Source of the DNA: an uncultured Halomonas sp.
GTDB lineage: Bacteria; Pseudomonadota; Gammaproteobacteria; Pseudomonadales; Halomonadaceae
Direction: 5' to 3'
NCBI RefSeq assembly: GCF_946887195.1
Contig: NZ_CAMPKE010000005.1
Location: forward strand, 62,001 to 126,000
Length of the DNA stretch: 64,000 bases
Shown: in pieces, positions 11,146-22,808 of the stretch
How the letters are laid out: each line of letters begins with the position of its first letter
Position numbering within the stretch: the first letter of the stretch is position 1
Made by a program: the position numbers and the translations under genes
The notes under the pieces: generated by a model
Databases searched by the model: none
The model's input: only the letters and a program-made list of their open reading frames with translations
What the model was told of the DNA's origin: nothing

Positions 11146-11939
11146 CAGCCGGGTGCCTGGCAGCTTGGCCGCTCACCGGCGGCGCGAGCCTGCTCATACA
11201 GCGCCACGGCCTCGTCCATGTGCGCCTGCAGGCCTTCGATACGCTGGCCATGGCTGGGGTGAGTCGACAGCCAAACGGGCGGCTGCCCCTGACTGTTGGC
11301 CGACATGTTCTGCCACAGCTCGATGCTCGCGCGCGGATCGAAGCCGGCCTGGGCCATCAGGTTCAGCCCCAGGGTATCGGCCTCGCTCTCGTGACTGCGC
11401 GAGAAGGGCAGGATGATGCCGTATTTGGCACCCATGCCGAGCAGCCCCATCAATTGCTGACCGCCAGCGCCGTTCAAGCCAGCGGCGGCTTGCAGCACCG
11501 ATAGTCCGGTCTGTGTCGCTGCCTGGGTGGAAACGCGCTCATTGGCGTGGCTGGCCAGCACGTGCGCCACCTCGTGGCCGATCACCGCGGCCAGCTGGTT
11601 CTGATTGGTGGCCACATCCAGCAGGCCGGTGTTGACGCCGATATGCCCACCCGGCAGAGCGAAGGCGTTCGCCGAGTCGTCCTTGAAGACTTTCACCTCC
11701 CAGGTTTCACCAGCGCTGAGTTCACCCGTGATCGCCGTCGCCACGCACTGCACGTAAGCCCCGACCTGGCCACCGATGATCGGCAACTCCTGTTCGTACT
11801 GCGTAAAGCTCTGCGCGCCCATCTGCTCGAGCTGCTCCTCGGAGAACAGCGTCAATTGCGAACGCCCGGTAGGCGATTGGCTACAGGCCGCAAGGGTTAG
11901 CGCCAATGCACCGATGGCGATGCGTCTCATCCCTTTCAT
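11145..11939 (-). CDS. M48-family metallopeptidase lipoprotein
   Basis: 264 residues from the ATG at 11939, chosen because AAAGG sits nine bases upstream; ATGs at 11948 and 11930 are in frame. The start is a lipoprotein signal with the lipobox TLAAC, then SQSP. The zinc site HEVAH (IGHEVAHVLASHANER) lies in the middle, with the third ligand Glu in SHESEADTLGL and the HPSHGQR motif near the C-terminus, as in BepA/YcaL/LoiP-type M48C peptidases. Such lipoproteins act in the periplasm on misfolded outer membrane proteins. It is divergent from the DUF815 gene and may be coupled to a micro-ORF at its 3' end. Confidence 0.93.
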   Translation of the reverse strand: MKGMRRIAIGALALTLAACSQSPTGRSQLTLFSEEQLEQMGAQSFTQYEQELPIIGGQVGAYVQCVATAITGELSAGETWEVKVFKDDSANAFALPGGHIGVNTGLLDVATNQNQLAAVIGHEVAHVLASHANERVSTQAATQTGLSVLQAAAGLNGAGGQQLMGLLGMGAKYGIILPFSRSHESEADTLGLNLMAQAGFDPRASIELWQNMSANSQGQPPVWLSTHPSHGQRIEGLQAHMDEAVALYEQARAAGERPSCQAPG

Positions 11940-12060
11940 CGTTAACATCCTTTGCTGTGCGTCTGGACCATGAATACGATCGGCTCCAAGATACCCGGAT
12001 ACCCCTTGGGGTCAACCATCGCGCGCTTCATCAAATCATAACCATCGGGAGACTCATCAC

Positions 12061-12927
12061 ATGGATGCCGAGCTGACTCAGCGTCTCGTTCTACTGCTCG
12101 ACCGCGTCGAGGCCTGGCTGCCCGACGAGCCGCCGCGGCTGGATTGGACACGCGATGTCGCCGCGCTGTGGCAGCGCCACGCACTCGGCGGCCAGTTGCT
12201 GCCGGTGGCGGTGCGCGATGCGCTCACACTCGACGATCTGCTGGGCATCGAGCGCCAGAAACAGGCGTTGCTGGACAATACGCGCGCTTTTCTACGCGGT
12301 TTGCCGGCCAACCATGCCTTGCTGTGGGGCGCGCGCGGCAGTGGCAAATCGTCGCTGGTGCGGGCCCTGCTCAATACCCTGGCGGGTGAGGGGCTGCGGC
12401 TGATCCAGGTCGACCGTCACGATCTGATTGGCCTGCCCGGGCTGGTGCAGCAACTGCGCGACGCGCCACAGCGCTTCGTGGTCTATTGCGACGATCTATC
12501 GTTCGAGGGCAACGACGATGCCTACAAGGCGCTCAAGAGCGTCCTCGACGGCACCCTGACCGGGCCACCGGAAAACGTCCTGCTGTATGCGACATCCAAT
12601 CGTCGCCATCTACTCCCCGAGTCGCTCGACGACAATGCCGATACGCACCTGGTCGGCGACGAGCTGCACCACGGCGACGCCGTCGAGGAGAAGATTTCGC
12701 TCTCCGACCGCTTCGGGCTATGGCTGGCTTTCCATCCCTTCAACCAGGCGATTTATCTGGATGCCTGCGCCCATTGGGTCGCTCGATTGAGTGACAACGA
12801 TGGCTGGAACGCAGAGGCGCGTGAAGCGGCGATTCGCTTCGCCACGCTGCGCGGTGGGCGCAGCGGTCGTGCCGCCTGGCAGTTTGCCTGCCAGTGGGTC
12901 GGGCAGCGGGGGCTGGAAAAAGTCTAA
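12061..12927 (+). CDS. DUF815-family AAA+ ATPase
   Basis: 288 residues. A Walker A GARGSGKSS lies at residues 90-98 and a Walker B-like VVYCDDLSFE at about 140-149, then YATSNRRHL resembling a sensor I strand, and SLSDRFGLWLAFHPF. This is the DUF815 pattern of a single-domain AAA+ protein with an N-terminal helical cap. The cellular role is not established. It stands alone between the divergent peptidase gene and the convergent der gene. Confidence 0.92.
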   Translation: MDAELTQRLVLLLDRVEAWLPDEPPRLDWTRDVAALWQRHALGGQLLPVAVRDALTLDDLLGIERQKQALLDNTRAFLRGLPANHALLWGARGSGKSSLVRALLNTLAGEGLRLIQVDRHDLIGLPGLVQQLRDAPQRFVVYCDDLSFEGNDDAYKALKSVLDGTLTGPPENVLLYATSNRRHLLPESLDDNADTHLVGDELHHGDAVEEKISLSDRFGLWLAFHPFNQAIYLDACAHWVARLSDNDGWNAEAREAAIRFATLRGGRSGRAAWQFACQWVGQRGLEKV

Positions 12928-12964
12928 AAGTGTCTGGGCCTCGCTCGCCGACTTTTAAGGCAAC

Positions 12965-14368
12965 TTAACGGCGCCGGTTCTTGCGGGCTTCCTTGGTGCG
13001 GCCGAGTTCGCGCTTTTTGGCCTTCTCGCGGTCGCTGGCGCCGGCATTGCTATCGAAAGGGTTATCGCCCGAGCGGAATTCGAAGCGCATCGGCGTGCCA
13101 CGCACCTTGAGCACCTTGCGGAAGGTATTGGTCAGAAAGCGCTTGTAGGCTTCCGGCAGCGAGCCGGTCTGATTGCCGTGTACGACGATGATCGGCGGAT
13201 TGGTGCCGCCCTGGTGCGCCATGCGTAGCTTGATGCGCCGGCCGTGAACCAGCGGCGGCTGATGCTCGCTCACCGCGTCCTGCAGAATGGTCGTCAGGCG
13301 ATTGGTCGACCAGCGCCCGGTGGCGGCCTTGAAGGCGCGCTCGATGGAAGGGTAGAGATCGCCCACCGCCGTGCCGTGGAGCGCGGAGATGAAATGCAGA
13401 TCGGCGTAGTCGGCGAAACCCAGACGGCGCTTGATATCGGCACGCATCTTGTCGCGCTGTTCGCTCTCCACGCCGTCCCACTTGTTGACCGCCAGCACCA
13501 GCGCGCGTCCCGAGGTCAATACGTAATCGAGCAGATGCAGATCCTGCTCGACCAGACCGCTGCGCGCATCGAGCACCATGATCGCGACATGGCACTCCTT
13601 GATCGCCTCGAGCGTCTTGACGATCGAGAACTTCTCGGCGATTTCACTGACGTTCTTGCGCCGCCGCACGCCGGCGGTATCGACCAGCACGTAGGGATTG
13701 CCGCGCCGCTCGAAGGGGATCTCGATGGCGTCGCGGGTAGTGCCGGCCTCGTCGAACACCACCACGCGCTCCTCGCCGAGCAGGCGGTTGACGAGCGTCG
13801 ACTTGCCGACGTTGGGGCGACCGATCACGCCGATGCGAATGCCTTTGTCGGTGGCCGGCACATAGCCTTGTTCGCGCTCGGGGAATGGCGCCAGCACCTC
13901 ATCGATCAGCGTCGTGACGTTGCGCCCGTGGGCGGCGGCGATGGGATGCGGGTCGCCAAGCCCCAGCGTCCAGAAGTCGGCCATCGCCGAGTGCTCTTCG
14001 AGCCCATCGGTCTTGTTGACCACCAGCCAGGTCTTCTTCTGATTGACGCGCAGGTGATTGGCGATGGCTTCGTCGGCGACATTGAGTCCGGCACGGGCAT
14101 CGACCAGGAACAGCACGATATCGGCTTCATCGATGGCCACCAGCGATTGCTCGGCCATGGCGGCATCGATGCCATCCTCATCACCGCTGATGCCGCCGGT
14201 ATCGATGACCGTATAGGTCTTGTCGCCGAGCTGGCCGTTGCCGTATTTACGATCCCGCGTCAGACCCGGGAAATCGGCCACCAGGGCATCGCGCGAACGC
14301 GTCAGGCGGTTGAAGAGGGTCGATTTGCCGACATTGGGTCGGCCGACCAGAGCGATTACGGGATTCAT
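12965..14368 (-). CDS. der: ribosome biogenesis GTPase Der (EngA)
   Basis: 467 residues. Two tandem GTPase domains each start with the G1 motif GRPNVGKST (residues 7-15 and near 183), each with a DTxG G3 motif (DTGGIS, DTAGVR) and a NKxD G4 motif (NKTD, NKWD). A KH-like domain and a lysine/arginine-rich tail finish the protein. Der acts in late 50S assembly. The ATG overlaps the bamB stop by four bases, and the order hisS-yfgM-bamB-der is canonical. Confidence 0.98.
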   Translation of the reverse strand: MNPVIALVGRPNVGKSTLFNRLTRSRDALVADFPGLTRDRKYGNGQLGDKTYTVIDTGGISGDEDGIDAAMAEQSLVAIDEADIVLFLVDARAGLNVADEAIANHLRVNQKKTWLVVNKTDGLEEHSAMADFWTLGLGDPHPIAAAHGRNVTTLIDEVLAPFPEREQGYVPATDKGIRIGVIGRPNVGKSTLVNRLLGEERVVVFDEAGTTRDAIEIPFERRGNPYVLVDTAGVRRRKNVSEIAEKFSIVKTLEAIKECHVAIMVLDARSGLVEQDLHLLDYVLTSGRALVLAVNKWDGVESEQRDKMRADIKRRLGFADYADLHFISALHGTAVGDLYPSIERAFKAATGRWSTNRLTTILQDAVSEHQPPLVHGRRIKLRMAHQGGTNPPIIVVHGNQTGSLPEAYKRFLTNTFRKVLKVRGTPMRFEFRSGDNPFDSNAGASDREKAKKRELGRTKEARKNRRR

Positions 14369-15525
14369 GGGGTTCCGTCAGTGGACTCCAGCCGGTAGGC
14401 ATCGAGTTCGCCGTCATTGGTCATGACATAGAGACGCCGTTCGCCGGCCAGCAGCGGCAGGCTGACGGTATCGCCGACTTCCTGGCGTCCGACGATTTCA
14501 CCGCTGTCGGCATCGAGCAGATGTACATAGCCTTCATAATCGCCGAGGGCGATGCGTCCGTCGACGAACACCGGCGCGGTCAACGAACGACCCTCGAGGG
14601 CGGCGGATTCCCACATCACGCGACCCGACAGGGCATCCAACGCCAGCACATGGCTACCCTCGGTGACGGTATACAGGGTGTCGCCGACCAGCAGCGGGCT
14701 CAGATAGCTCGACGTCTCGCGCTCCCAGAGGATCTCGCCGCTGGTGGCTTCCATCGCCAGCAGGCGACCATTGTAGCTAGTGATGTACAGGCGCCCGTCC
14801 TGGGTCAGCAGCGGCTGACCATCGAGGTCGACCAGACGATCGACTTCGGTACGCCCGCGCGGCACGGCGACACGCATGTCCCATAGCGGCTGACCGCTAC
14901 GGTTGTCCAGCGTGACCAGACGACCGTTGGCGAAGCCGGCGAAGGTGACCGGCTCGATCACCCGCGGCGTGCCGGTACCGCGCAGGGTCAGCGCCGGCTC
15001 GCTGCTGGTATAGACCCAGCGCTCTTCGCCGGTCGCGCGATCCAGCGCGGTCACCGCGCCGTCGACGCTCTGCACCACCAGCAGGCCGGTGTTGGCCTGG
15101 GGCGGTGCCAGCACCTCGCTGGAGACCGGCGCCCGCCATAGCACGTCGCCGCTCTGCTGGTCGATGGCCAGCACTTCGCCGTTACGGGTGCCCAGGTAGA
15201 GTCGGCCGGCGACTGCGGTCAGGCCGCTGGAAACCGGAGTGTCGAGCTGGATCTCCCATAGCGTCTCGCCGCTCTCGGCATCCATGGCGCGCAGCAGGCC
15301 GGAGCGGTCGGCGGCAAATAGCCGGCCGTCATCCAGCGCCGGGGTGATCGGATAGCGGGCGATGCCCAGGCCGTCGCCGATGTCCTGGCTCCAGACGGAC
15401 TCGAAGTCGACGCTGGCATCGAATGCGGTAAGCGGCTGGGGGGGATATTCCGGCTCGACCTTGCCGGCGCAGCCGACCAGTAGCGTCGCCAGCAGGGCCG
15501 GCACGATCAGGTGGGAACGTTTCAT
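14365..15525 (-). CDS. bamB: outer membrane protein assembly factor BamB
   Basis: 386 residues. A lipoprotein signal ends in the lipobox LLVGC near residue 19. The rest is an eight-bladed beta-propeller of PQQ-like repeats; W-rich blade motifs such as [18 protein letters not shown] and SGRVMWESA recur about every 40 residues. BamB is a lipoprotein of the BAM complex and helps deliver outer membrane proteins to BamA. It overlaps der by four bases at its 3' end and the upstream yfgM gene by four bases at its start, so this is a tightly coupled run. Confidence 0.97.
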   Translation of the reverse strand: MKRSHLIVPALLATLLVGCAGKVEPEYPPQPLTAFDASVDFESVWSQDIGDGLGIARYPITPALDDGRLFAADRSGLLRAMDAESGETLWEIQLDTPVSSGLTAVAGRLYLGTRNGEVLAIDQQSGDVLWRAPVSSEVLAPPQANTGLLVVQSVDGAVTALDRATGEERWVYTSSEPALTLRGTGTPRVIEPVTFAGFANGRLVTLDNRSGQPLWDMRVAVPRGRTEVDRLVDLDGQPLLTQDGRLYITSYNGRLLAMEATSGEILWERETSSYLSPLLVGDTLYTVTEGSHVLALDALSGRVMWESAALEGRSLTAPVFVDGRIALGDYEGYVHLLDADSGEIVGRQEVGDTVSLPLLAGERRLYVMTNDGELDAYRLESTDGTP

Positions 15526-16181
15526 AAGGTGGCATCCTCTGCGCCGAGATTGTCGAGCTTGAGCTGCACGCCATAGACTGGCTGGCCGGTTTCCCGTGAC
15601 AGGGTCATGGCCGTCCGATAGGCCTCGCGAGCGTCGTCTTCGCGACCGAGCGCCAGTAGCACGTCGCCTCGGGTATCGGCGCGCTGGGCACCGAGTGAGT
15701 CGGGTACGCCGGCCTCGAGCGAGGCCAGAGCCGCCTCGGCATCACCCTCGGCGAGTTGCAGGCGGGCCAGGCGCAGACGGGCCAGCCCCTTGAGATAATC
15801 GCGCTGGGTGCGCTTGATCAGCGTCTCCAACGCACCGATAGCCGCTGCGTTATCGTCCTCGACGACCATCAGGCGAGCCTCGATCAGCGTAGCCAGGTCG
15901 GCATATAGCGTATCGCCGTTCTCATCGTTGATCTCGCCGATGAGCTGCTGTGCCTGCGCCAGCGCATCGCCTTCCAGGCTCGGCTGGGCGGCCAGCGACA
16001 GCAACTGCTGATAGCGCATCGAGGCGGCCTCGGCCTGATTGGCCTGGTAGCTTTGCCAGGCTTTCCAGCCGACGACCGCGACAATGGCGATGACCACGCC
16101 GACGATCAGCGAGGTGCCGTTTTCCTTCCACCAGCGTTTGAAGGCTTCGAGCTGTTCTTCTTCGGTTCGTAACTCCGCCAC
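15522..16181 (-). CDS. yfgM: YfgM-family tetratricopeptide protein (SecYEG-associated)
   Basis: 219 residues. A cytosolic head (MAELRTEEEQLEAFKRWWKENG) is followed by one transmembrane helix (about 24-44, SLIVGVVIAIVAVVGWKAW) and then TPR-like helices in the periplasm (YQQLLSLA, LARLRLARLQLAEGDAEAALASL). YfgM in E. coli binds the PpiD chaperone and the SecYEG translocon. The gene lies between hisS and bamB, as in E. coli, with a four-base overlap with bamB. Confidence 0.93.
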   Translation of the reverse strand: MAELRTEEEQLEAFKRWWKENGTSLIVGVVIAIVAVVGWKAWQSYQANQAEAASMRYQQLLSLAAQPSLEGDALAQAQQLIGEINDENGDTLYADLATLIEARLMVVEDDNAAAIGALETLIKRTQRDYLKGLARLRLARLQLAEGDAEAALASLEAGVPDSLGAQRADTRGDVLLALGREDDAREAYRTAMTLSRETGQPVYGVQLKLDNLGAEDATL

Positions 16182-16201
16182 GGGCGGTCTCCTCTAATGA
16201 A

Positions 16202-17482
16202 TCAGTGCAGAAATTCCTGCAGCCGCTCGATGGCGGACGCGCGCGGCAGGGTCTCCTGCTCGCGCTCCTCGCGCAGATACTTGAGACCCAGCGTACCTTG
16301 GGCCGCTTCGTCGTCGCCGAGGATCAGCGCGAAGCGCGCGCCACTCCTGTCGGCCTTTTTGATCTGGCTCTTGAAGCTGCCGCCGCCGCAGTGTACCTGC
16401 AGTGCCAAGCGGGGTAGCACATCACGCAATTGCTCGCCGAGCAACAGCGCCTCGCGCTCGGCCCGCTCGCCCATGGCCAGCAAGTAGACATCCACGTCCC
16501 GCTGGCTTTCGATCGGCACCAAGTCGAGGGTTTCGAGCAGCAGAATCAAGCGCTCGATGCCCATGGCGAAACCCACCGCCGGCGTCGGCTTGCCGCCGAG
16601 CTGCTCGACCAGGCCGTCGTAACGGCCGCCGGCGCAGACCGTGCCCTGGCTGCCGAGTGCCGTGGTGGTCCATTCGAACACACTGCGTGAATAGTAATCG
16701 AGACCGCGCACCAGTCGCGGATTGATGCGGTAATCGATGCCGGCGGCATCGAGCAGTGCGGTGAGGCGCTCGAAGTGCTCGCGCGATGGCTCATCAAGGT
16801 GATCGAGCAGTTGCGGTGCGCCGGTGAGCATCTCGGCCATGTCGGGGTTCTTCGAGTCGAGGATGCGCAGCGGATTGCTGCTCAGGCGTCGCCGTGAATC
16901 CTCGTCGAGCACGTCGAAATGCATCTGGAGATAGTCGACCAGTGTGTCGCGATAGGCGGCACGAGCCTCGAGCGAGCCCAGCGAATTGATCTCGAGGGTG
17001 ACGTGTTCGAAGAGCCCCAACTGCTTCCACAGCCGTGCCGAAAGCAGGATGAGCTCGGCATCGATGTCCGGGCCCTCCATGCCATAAGCCTCGACGCCGA
17101 CCTGATGGAACTGACGGTAGCGGCCTTTCTGCGGGCGCTCGTGGCGAAACATCGGGCCCTGATACCACAGCCGCTGGGTCTGGTTGTGCAGCAGCCCATG
17201 CTCCATCGCCGCACGCACGCAGCTGGCGGTGCCCTCGGGGCGCAGCGCCAGATTGTCGCCATTGCGGTCCTCGAAGGCGTACATCTCCTTCTCGACGATA
17301 TCGGTGACCTCGCCGATGGAGCGGGCGAACAGCGCGGTCTGCTCGACGATGGGGGTGCGGATCTCGCGGTAACCGTAGCGCAGCATCAATGCCGCGACCT
17401 GGCCTTCGACGTACTGCCACAACGGCGTTTGTTCGGGCAACAGGTCGTTCATGCCACGAATGGCCTGGATTCTCTTGCTCAA
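16202..17482 (-). CDS. hisS: histidyl-tRNA synthetase
   Basis: 426 residues with the class II motifs in order: motif 1 region GMNDLLPEQ, motif 2 ([17 protein letters not shown] near residue 110), the histidine-specific LVRGLDYYS near residue 258, [13 protein letters not shown], and the GFAMGIERL motif 3. A C-terminal anticodon-binding domain follows. It charges tRNA-His. It sits 49 bases downstream of ispG. Confidence 0.98.
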   Translation of the reverse strand: MSKRIQAIRGMNDLLPEQTPLWQYVEGQVAALMLRYGYREIRTPIVEQTALFARSIGEVTDIVEKEMYAFEDRNGDNLALRPEGTASCVRAAMEHGLLHNQTQRLWYQGPMFRHERPQKGRYRQFHQVGVEAYGMEGPDIDAELILLSARLWKQLGLFEHVTLEINSLGSLEARAAYRDTLVDYLQMHFDVLDEDSRRRLSSNPLRILDSKNPDMAEMLTGAPQLLDHLDEPSREHFERLTALLDAAGIDYRINPRLVRGLDYYSRSVFEWTTTALGSQGTVCAGGRYDGLVEQLGGKPTPAVGFAMGIERLILLLETLDLVPIESQRDVDVYLLAMGERAEREALLLGEQLRDVLPRLALQVHCGGGSFKSQIKKADRSGARFALILGDDEAAQGTLGLKYLREEREQETLPRASAIERLQEFLH

Positions 17483-17531
17483 GGGGTTGCTCCTGATGCC
17501 AAGCGGCGCGGCGCCCGGCGAAAACGAAATC

Positions 17532-18647
17532 TCAGCCCTGGCGGGCGATCATATCCTGCTCGGCGGCCTGTTTCTCGCGCACCTTGTCGCGGATCAGTCG
17601 CTCGAGATCGTCGACCAGGTGGTCGTTGCGCAACTTGGTGGCAGGCTTGCCATCGAGGTAGACGAGATTGGCCGGGCTGCCGCCGGTCAGGCCGATATCG
17701 CTCTCCTTGGCTTCGCCGGGGCCATTGACCACGCAGCCGATCACCGAAACGTCGAGCGGCGTCATGATATCCTCGAGGCGCTCCTCGAGCGCATTCATGG
17801 TGCCGATTACGTCGAAGTTCTGGCGCGAGCAGCTCGGGCAGGCGATGAAGTTGATGCCCCGCGAGCGCAGCCGTAGGCTCTTGAGCATGTCGTAGCCGAC
17901 CTTGACCTCTTCGACCGGATCGGCGGCCAGCGACACGCGAATGGTGTCGCCGATGCCATCCATCAACAGCATGCCGAGGCCGATGGACGACTTGACGGTG
18001 CCCGAACGCAGGCCACCGGCTTCGGTAATCCCCAGGTGTAGCGGCTGCTCGATCAACGTGGCCAACTGGCGGTAGGCCGCCACGGCCATGAATACATCCG
18101 AGGCCTTGACGCTGACCTTGAAGTCGGGGAAATCGAGGCGCTCGAGATGATCAATGTGGCGCATCGCGGATTCGACCAGCGCCTCGGGCGTCGGCTCGCC
18201 GTATTTCCGCTGCAGATCCTTCTCCAGCGAGCCGGCGTTGACGCCGATGCGGATCGGAATGCCGTTGTCGCGGGCTGCCGAGACCACCGCATGCACGCGA
18301 TCCTCGCGGCCGATGTTGCCGGGGTTGATGCGCAGGCAGTCGACACCGAGCTCGGCGACACGCAGGGCGATCTTGTAATCGAAGTGAATGTCGGCGACCA
18401 GGGGAACCTGGACCTGGCGCTTGATGCGACCGAAGGCTTCGGCGGCGTCCATGTCGGGCACGGAGACGCGCACGATATCGGCGCCGGCGGCTTCCAGTCG
18501 CTGGATCTGCGCCACCGTGGCGGCGACATCCAGCGTGTCGGTATTGGTCATGCTCTGCACGGCGATGGGCGCATCACCGCCCACCGCCACCGAGCCGACG
18601 TGGATCTGGCGCGATTTGCGCCGTTGGATCGGAGACTGAGCGTGCAT
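17532..18647 (-). CDS. ispG: 4-hydroxy-3-methylbut-2-enyl diphosphate synthase (IspG/GcpE)
   Basis: 371 residues from the ATG at 18647 (a longer frame reaches into rodZ but lacks homology). A TIM-barrel N-terminal domain is followed by a C-terminal iron-sulfur domain with CPSCSRQ (two Cys) and [16 protein letters not shown] (third Cys and Glu), the ligands for the 4Fe-4S cluster. It makes HMBPP in the MEP isoprenoid pathway and needs an external Fe-S supply, notable because the isc locus a few kb upstream is reduced. It starts ten bases after the rodZ stop. Confidence 0.97.
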   Translation of the reverse strand: MHAQSPIQRRKSRQIHVGSVAVGGDAPIAVQSMTNTDTLDVAATVAQIQRLEAAGADIVRVSVPDMDAAEAFGRIKRQVQVPLVADIHFDYKIALRVAELGVDCLRINPGNIGREDRVHAVVSAARDNGIPIRIGVNAGSLEKDLQRKYGEPTPEALVESAMRHIDHLERLDFPDFKVSVKASDVFMAVAAYRQLATLIEQPLHLGITEAGGLRSGTVKSSIGLGMLLMDGIGDTIRVSLAADPVEEVKVGYDMLKSLRLRSRGINFIACPSCSRQNFDVIGTMNALEERLEDIMTPLDVSVIGCVVNGPGEAKESDIGLTGGSPANLVYLDGKPATKLRNDHLVDDLERLIRDKVREKQAAEQDMIARQG

Positions 18648-18657
18648 AGCGGCTAGT

Positions 18658-19743
18658 TCATTCTCCCAGATTGAAGCGGGCGACGTTGTTGCCGCCCGTG
18701 TAGGTGGCCAGATCGACCGGCTCATTGCGATAGGTCAGCTCGACGCCGGTGGCATTGCCGATGGTCAGGCGAAAGGGCGGTTCGCCCTCGATCGTGACCT
18801 GGGAACCGGCGGGCTGCAGGCCGACCAGAATGCGCTCGTCGGTAGCATCGAATATCTCGGTCCAGGATTCCTCGTCGAAGACCAGCGTCATGCTGCGCTC
18901 GTCGACCACCGGCGCGGCTTCCTGCGACTGTGTCTGGCTCGTGGCGGTATCGGTGGCTGCGGCGCCGGCGCCGGTGCCGATCGAATCATTGGCCTCGGTC
19001 GGCATGGCGGCATCGGCCGTCTCGCCTGCGGTGGCGGCCTGGGAATCGCCTGTGGAAGGCGTATCGCCGGTACCGGTTTCGCTCACGGCGGGTTGGCCGT
19101 TTTCGGCAATCGCATCGCTCGTCGGCTGCGCCGAGGCATCGCCGGCGTTCTCGTCGACCAATCCCAGGTCGCTGTCCTGCTCGGGCAAGGGCGGCAGCGC
19201 CGTGCCGGTTTCATCGCTATCGATGGCCGTGTCGTTGCCGATATTCTCACCTGCCGATTCGCCATCGAGCGCCTCCATGGCGGTGCCGCCAAGATCGCCG
19301 AGGCCGAGCAGGTCGTTACCCTGGCGGCTCTGCCACCACAGAAGCGTCAGGCCGATCAAACCCAGGATGACCAGCAGCGTCACCAGCTTGAAGATCCAGG
19401 CGCCCACGCGCGAGGGTGGCTTGGCGGCATGCACGGGGGTCAGCTTGCGTTCGACATCGTTACGCCCATGCTGGGCGTTGTAGGCATCGACCACCCTGGC
19501 CTCGTCGATGCCTACCAGGCGAGCATAGGCGCGCAGATAGCCACGTCGATAGGCGGCAACGGGGACTTGATCGTAGCTGTCGGCCTCCAGGCCGGTGACT
19601 ACCGCTGGACGCAGGTTGAGCTGCACCGCGACCTCATCGAGGTTCATGCCCAGGCGTTCGCGCTCACGCTTGAGCATCTGACCGGGCGATGGCTGGCCGG
19701 CGGTGTCGAGGTGGGCTTCCTGTCGTTCCTGTGCTTCGCTCAT
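18658..19743 (-). CDS. rodZ: RodZ-like helix-turn-helix membrane protein
   Basis: 361 residues from the ATG at 19743; longer frames run into pilW. The N-terminal Cro/C1-type HTH spans about 23-90 ([31 protein letters not shown]), as in RodZ where it binds MreB. One transmembrane helix lies near 113-138 ([20 protein letters not shown]). A long acidic, Ala/Thr/Asp-rich linker (about 145-270) and a C-terminal DUF4115 beta domain follow in the periplasm. It helps set rod shape. The very acidic periplasmic linker suits a halophile. Its place between pilW and ispG is conserved. Confidence 0.92.
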   Translation of the reverse strand: MSEAQERQEAHLDTAGQPSPGQMLKRERERLGMNLDEVAVQLNLRPAVVTGLEADSYDQVPVAAYRRGYLRAYARLVGIDEARVVDAYNAQHGRNDVERKLTPVHAAKPPSRVGAWIFKLVTLLVILGLIGLTLLWWQSRQGNDLLGLGDLGGTAMEALDGESAGENIGNDTAIDSDETGTALPPLPEQDSDLGLVDENAGDASAQPTSDAIAENGQPAVSETGTGDTPSTGDSQAATAGETADAAMPTEANDSIGTGAGAAATDTATSQTQSQEAAPVVDERSMTLVFDEESWTEIFDATDERILVGLQPAGSQVTIEGEPPFRLTIGNATGVELTYRNEPVDLATYTGGNNVARFNLGE

Positions 19744-19771
19744 GACTGAGCATTCCTCTTGAATTCGGTGG

Positions 19772-20518
19772 TCAGGGGGCGCCTTTGGAGCCGTCCAGTT
19801 GCCGTGAGTAAAAGGCGGCGGTGGCGGCATCCCCACGTGCATTGGCGATCTTCTCGGCCAGTTGCAGGCTGGCGGAGTCGGTGCCAGCCAGCCGGATATA
19901 CGATTGCAACTGGTCCCAGGCGCGCTCGTTATCGCCCTGCGCATGATTGATCTCGGCCAGCGTATAGTAGCTGCGTGCGCTGCGCGGATTGATGTCCTGC
20001 GCGCGTTGCAGGCTCGCGCGCGCCGCCTCGAGATTGCCCAGTTCGCGCTGGCACAGCCCCAGGTTGGTGAATAGCTGAGCCCGGTCGTCGTATTCGATAT
20101 TTGCCGTGGCCCGCTCGAGCTGATCGCAGGCCTCGGCGATACGCCCCCGACTGTACAGGAATGCCGCGTAATTGTTACGTGCGCGGGTGAAATTCGGGGC
20201 GGCGCTCAAGGCGCGCTCGAACAGCGTATTGGCCAGTTCATTTTCGCCCTGGAGTTGATAGATCAGCGCGCGAGTCTGCAGTGCGTCGGGGTTGCCGGGA
20301 TCGATCGCCAGCGCCTTGTCGAGCTTGTCGTGCGCACGAGCCAGATTGCCCTGTTCCATGTACTCGATGCCCATCTTGACATTGAGCGCTACCGCCTGTT
20401 CCGGATTCGTCCGGGTAGCCGGACCTTCCAGTGTGGTCGAAACACAGCCGGACAGCCACAGCGCGCCGAGCATGACGGCGCATGTGAACAGCGGTGACGA
20501 ACGGCGTAGGCGAATCAT
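19772..20518 (-). CDS. pilW: type IV pilus biogenesis/stability lipoprotein PilW (PilF)
   Basis: 248 residues from the ATG at 20518. It begins with a lipoprotein signal ending in the lipobox LSGC (about residues 22-25), followed by six TPR units (for example NLARAHDKLDKALAIDPGNPDAL and NTLFERALSAAPNFTRARNNYA). PilW/PilF is the outer membrane pilotin that helps PilQ secretin assembly. The gene lies directly downstream of rlmN and upstream of rodZ, its usual place. No other pilus genes are in the window. Confidence 0.93.
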   Translation of the reverse strand: MIRLRRSSPLFTCAVMLGALWLSGCVSTTLEGPATRTNPEQAVALNVKMGIEYMEQGNLARAHDKLDKALAIDPGNPDALQTRALIYQLQGENELANTLFERALSAAPNFTRARNNYAAFLYSRGRIAEACDQLERATANIEYDDRAQLFTNLGLCQRELGNLEAARASLQRAQDINPRSARSYYTLAEINHAQGDNERAWDQLQSYIRLAGTDSASLQLAEKIANARGDAATAAFYSRQLDGSKGAP

Positions 20519-20637
20519 GCGCTCCTCTCGATGAAGATCCTTGCGATCGCATCGCGGTCGCCTCGGCGGATACCGATAATGCAAAGCGTATTCATCAAAG
20601 CGCCGTGACCGGTTGAAGTCAAGATCGCGCCCGGCAT

Positions 20638-21777
<1,140 letters not shown>

Positions 21778-21843
21778 GGGAGTTCAAGCATCGAGAGAAC
21801 GAAGGCGGGAGCGTATAGGCCCCCGCGAATTTGGATCAGGCGA

Positions 21844-22269
21844 TCAACGTGAGCAGATTTCATCGTTGCCGAAGAAGTAGGCGATTTCACGCTCGGCGGA
21901 TTCCGGCGAGTCGGAGCCGTGCACGGCATTGGCATCGATGGACTGTGCGAAATCGGCGCGAATGGTGCCCGGTGCCGCTTCCTGGGGATTGGTGGCACCC
22001 ATCAGGTCGCGGTTCTTGACGATTGCGTCGTCGCCTTCCAGCACCTGAACCAGCACCGGACCGGAAGTCATGAAGCCGACCAGTTCGCCAAAGAAGCCAC
22101 GCTCCTTGTGCTCGGCATAGAAGCCTTCCGCCTGCTCTTTGGAAAGGTGCAGCATCTTGGCGGCGACGACCTTGAGGCCGGCCTTCTCGAAGCGACCGAT
22201 GATCTCGCCGATCACATTCTTGGCGACGGCATCGGGCTTGATGATGGACAGGGTGCGCTGGCTAGCCAT
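21844..22269 (-). CDS. ndk: nucleoside diphosphate kinase
   Basis: 141 residues from the ATG at 22269; an in-frame upstream ATG at 22302 would add 11 residues and is unlikely because family members start [14 protein letters not shown]. The active-site histidine is in NAVHGSDS near residue 117. It transfers phosphate between nucleoside di- and triphosphates. A TATAAT box on the minus strand (22400-22395) about 125 bases upstream may give ndk its own promoter, and a strong hairpin lies between that box and the start. Confidence 0.97.
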   Translation of the reverse strand: MASQRTLSIIKPDAVAKNVIGEIIGRFEKAGLKVVAAKMLHLSKEQAEGFYAEHKERGFFGELVGFMTSGPVLVQVLEGDDAIVKNRDLMGATNPQEAAPGTIRADFAQSIDANAVHGSDSPESAEREIAYFFGNDEICSR

Positions 22270-22307
22270 TCGGCGTTCTCCATAACGGGTGATTGTGTTC
22301 AATACGG

Positions 22308-22333
22308 CTGCGCGCCGCAGAGGCGGCGCGCAG
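22308..22333 (-). other. perfect GC-rich hairpin in the ndk leader
   Basis: CTGCGCGCCGC (22308-22318) pairs perfectly with GCGGCGCGCAG (22323-22333) over 11 bp with an AGAG loop, 39 bases upstream of the ndk start. There is no T run on the minus strand, so it is not a standard terminator; it may stabilise or process the iscA-ndk mRNA or act in the ndk leader. Confidence 0.5.
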
Positions 22334-22449
22334 AAAATGGCTCGGCGAGACGGGCCTGGAACGGGGACTCATGCCCATCGCCGAAAATCGCGCCATTATA
22401 GCGCCTAGCCCGGCATAGCGCACCCTGTTCTGGCGGGTCTCGAGGCAGA

Positions 22450-22776
22450 TTACACGCTGAAGCTTTCGCCGCAGCCGCATTGGTCCTTGACGTTGGGATT
22501 GTTGAAACGGAAGAAGCGATTGAGACCTTCCGAAACGTAGTCCACTTCGCTGCCATCGAGCATATCCAGTGCCTGCGGCGCGACGAAGACCTTGGCGCCG
22601 TGCTCCTCGAAGGGTACGTCGCCACCCGTCGCCTGATCGGCGAAATCGAGGACGTAACTATAGCCCGAGCAGCCACTGGGTTTGACGGTAACGCGCAAGC
22701 CAAGGCCATGCCCGCGTTCGTCGAGTACCTGACGAATCTGCTGGGCGGCGGCGGGGGTGATCGAAACGTGCGCCAT
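22450..22776 (-). CDS. iscA: A-type iron-sulfur carrier protein IscA
   Basis: 108 residues from the ATG at 22776, which has an AGGAGG site in front. The three A-type carrier cysteines are present: Cys36 in PSGCSG and Cys100/Cys102 in the C-terminal CGCGESF. The N-terminus (ITPAAAQQI) and length match IscA. It accepts Fe-S clusters or iron and passes them to target proteins. It follows iscS after 32 bases. In most gammaproteobacteria iscU lies between iscS and iscA and hscBA-fdx after iscA; none of these is here, so the partner scaffold must be encoded elsewhere. Confidence 0.92.
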   Translation of the reverse strand: MAHVSITPAAAQQIRQVLDERGHGLGLRVTVKPSGCSGYSYVLDFADQATGGDVPFEEHGAKVFVAPQALDMLDGSEVDYVSEGLNRFFRFNNPNVKDQCGCGESFSV

Positions 22777-22808
22777 GCTTAACCTCCTGAATGAATGCGG
22801 CCATTTAC

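Noticed and set aside
13244..14398. Open frame of 384 codons on the plus strand opposite der
   Set aside because: Antisense to Der with both GTPase domains intact.
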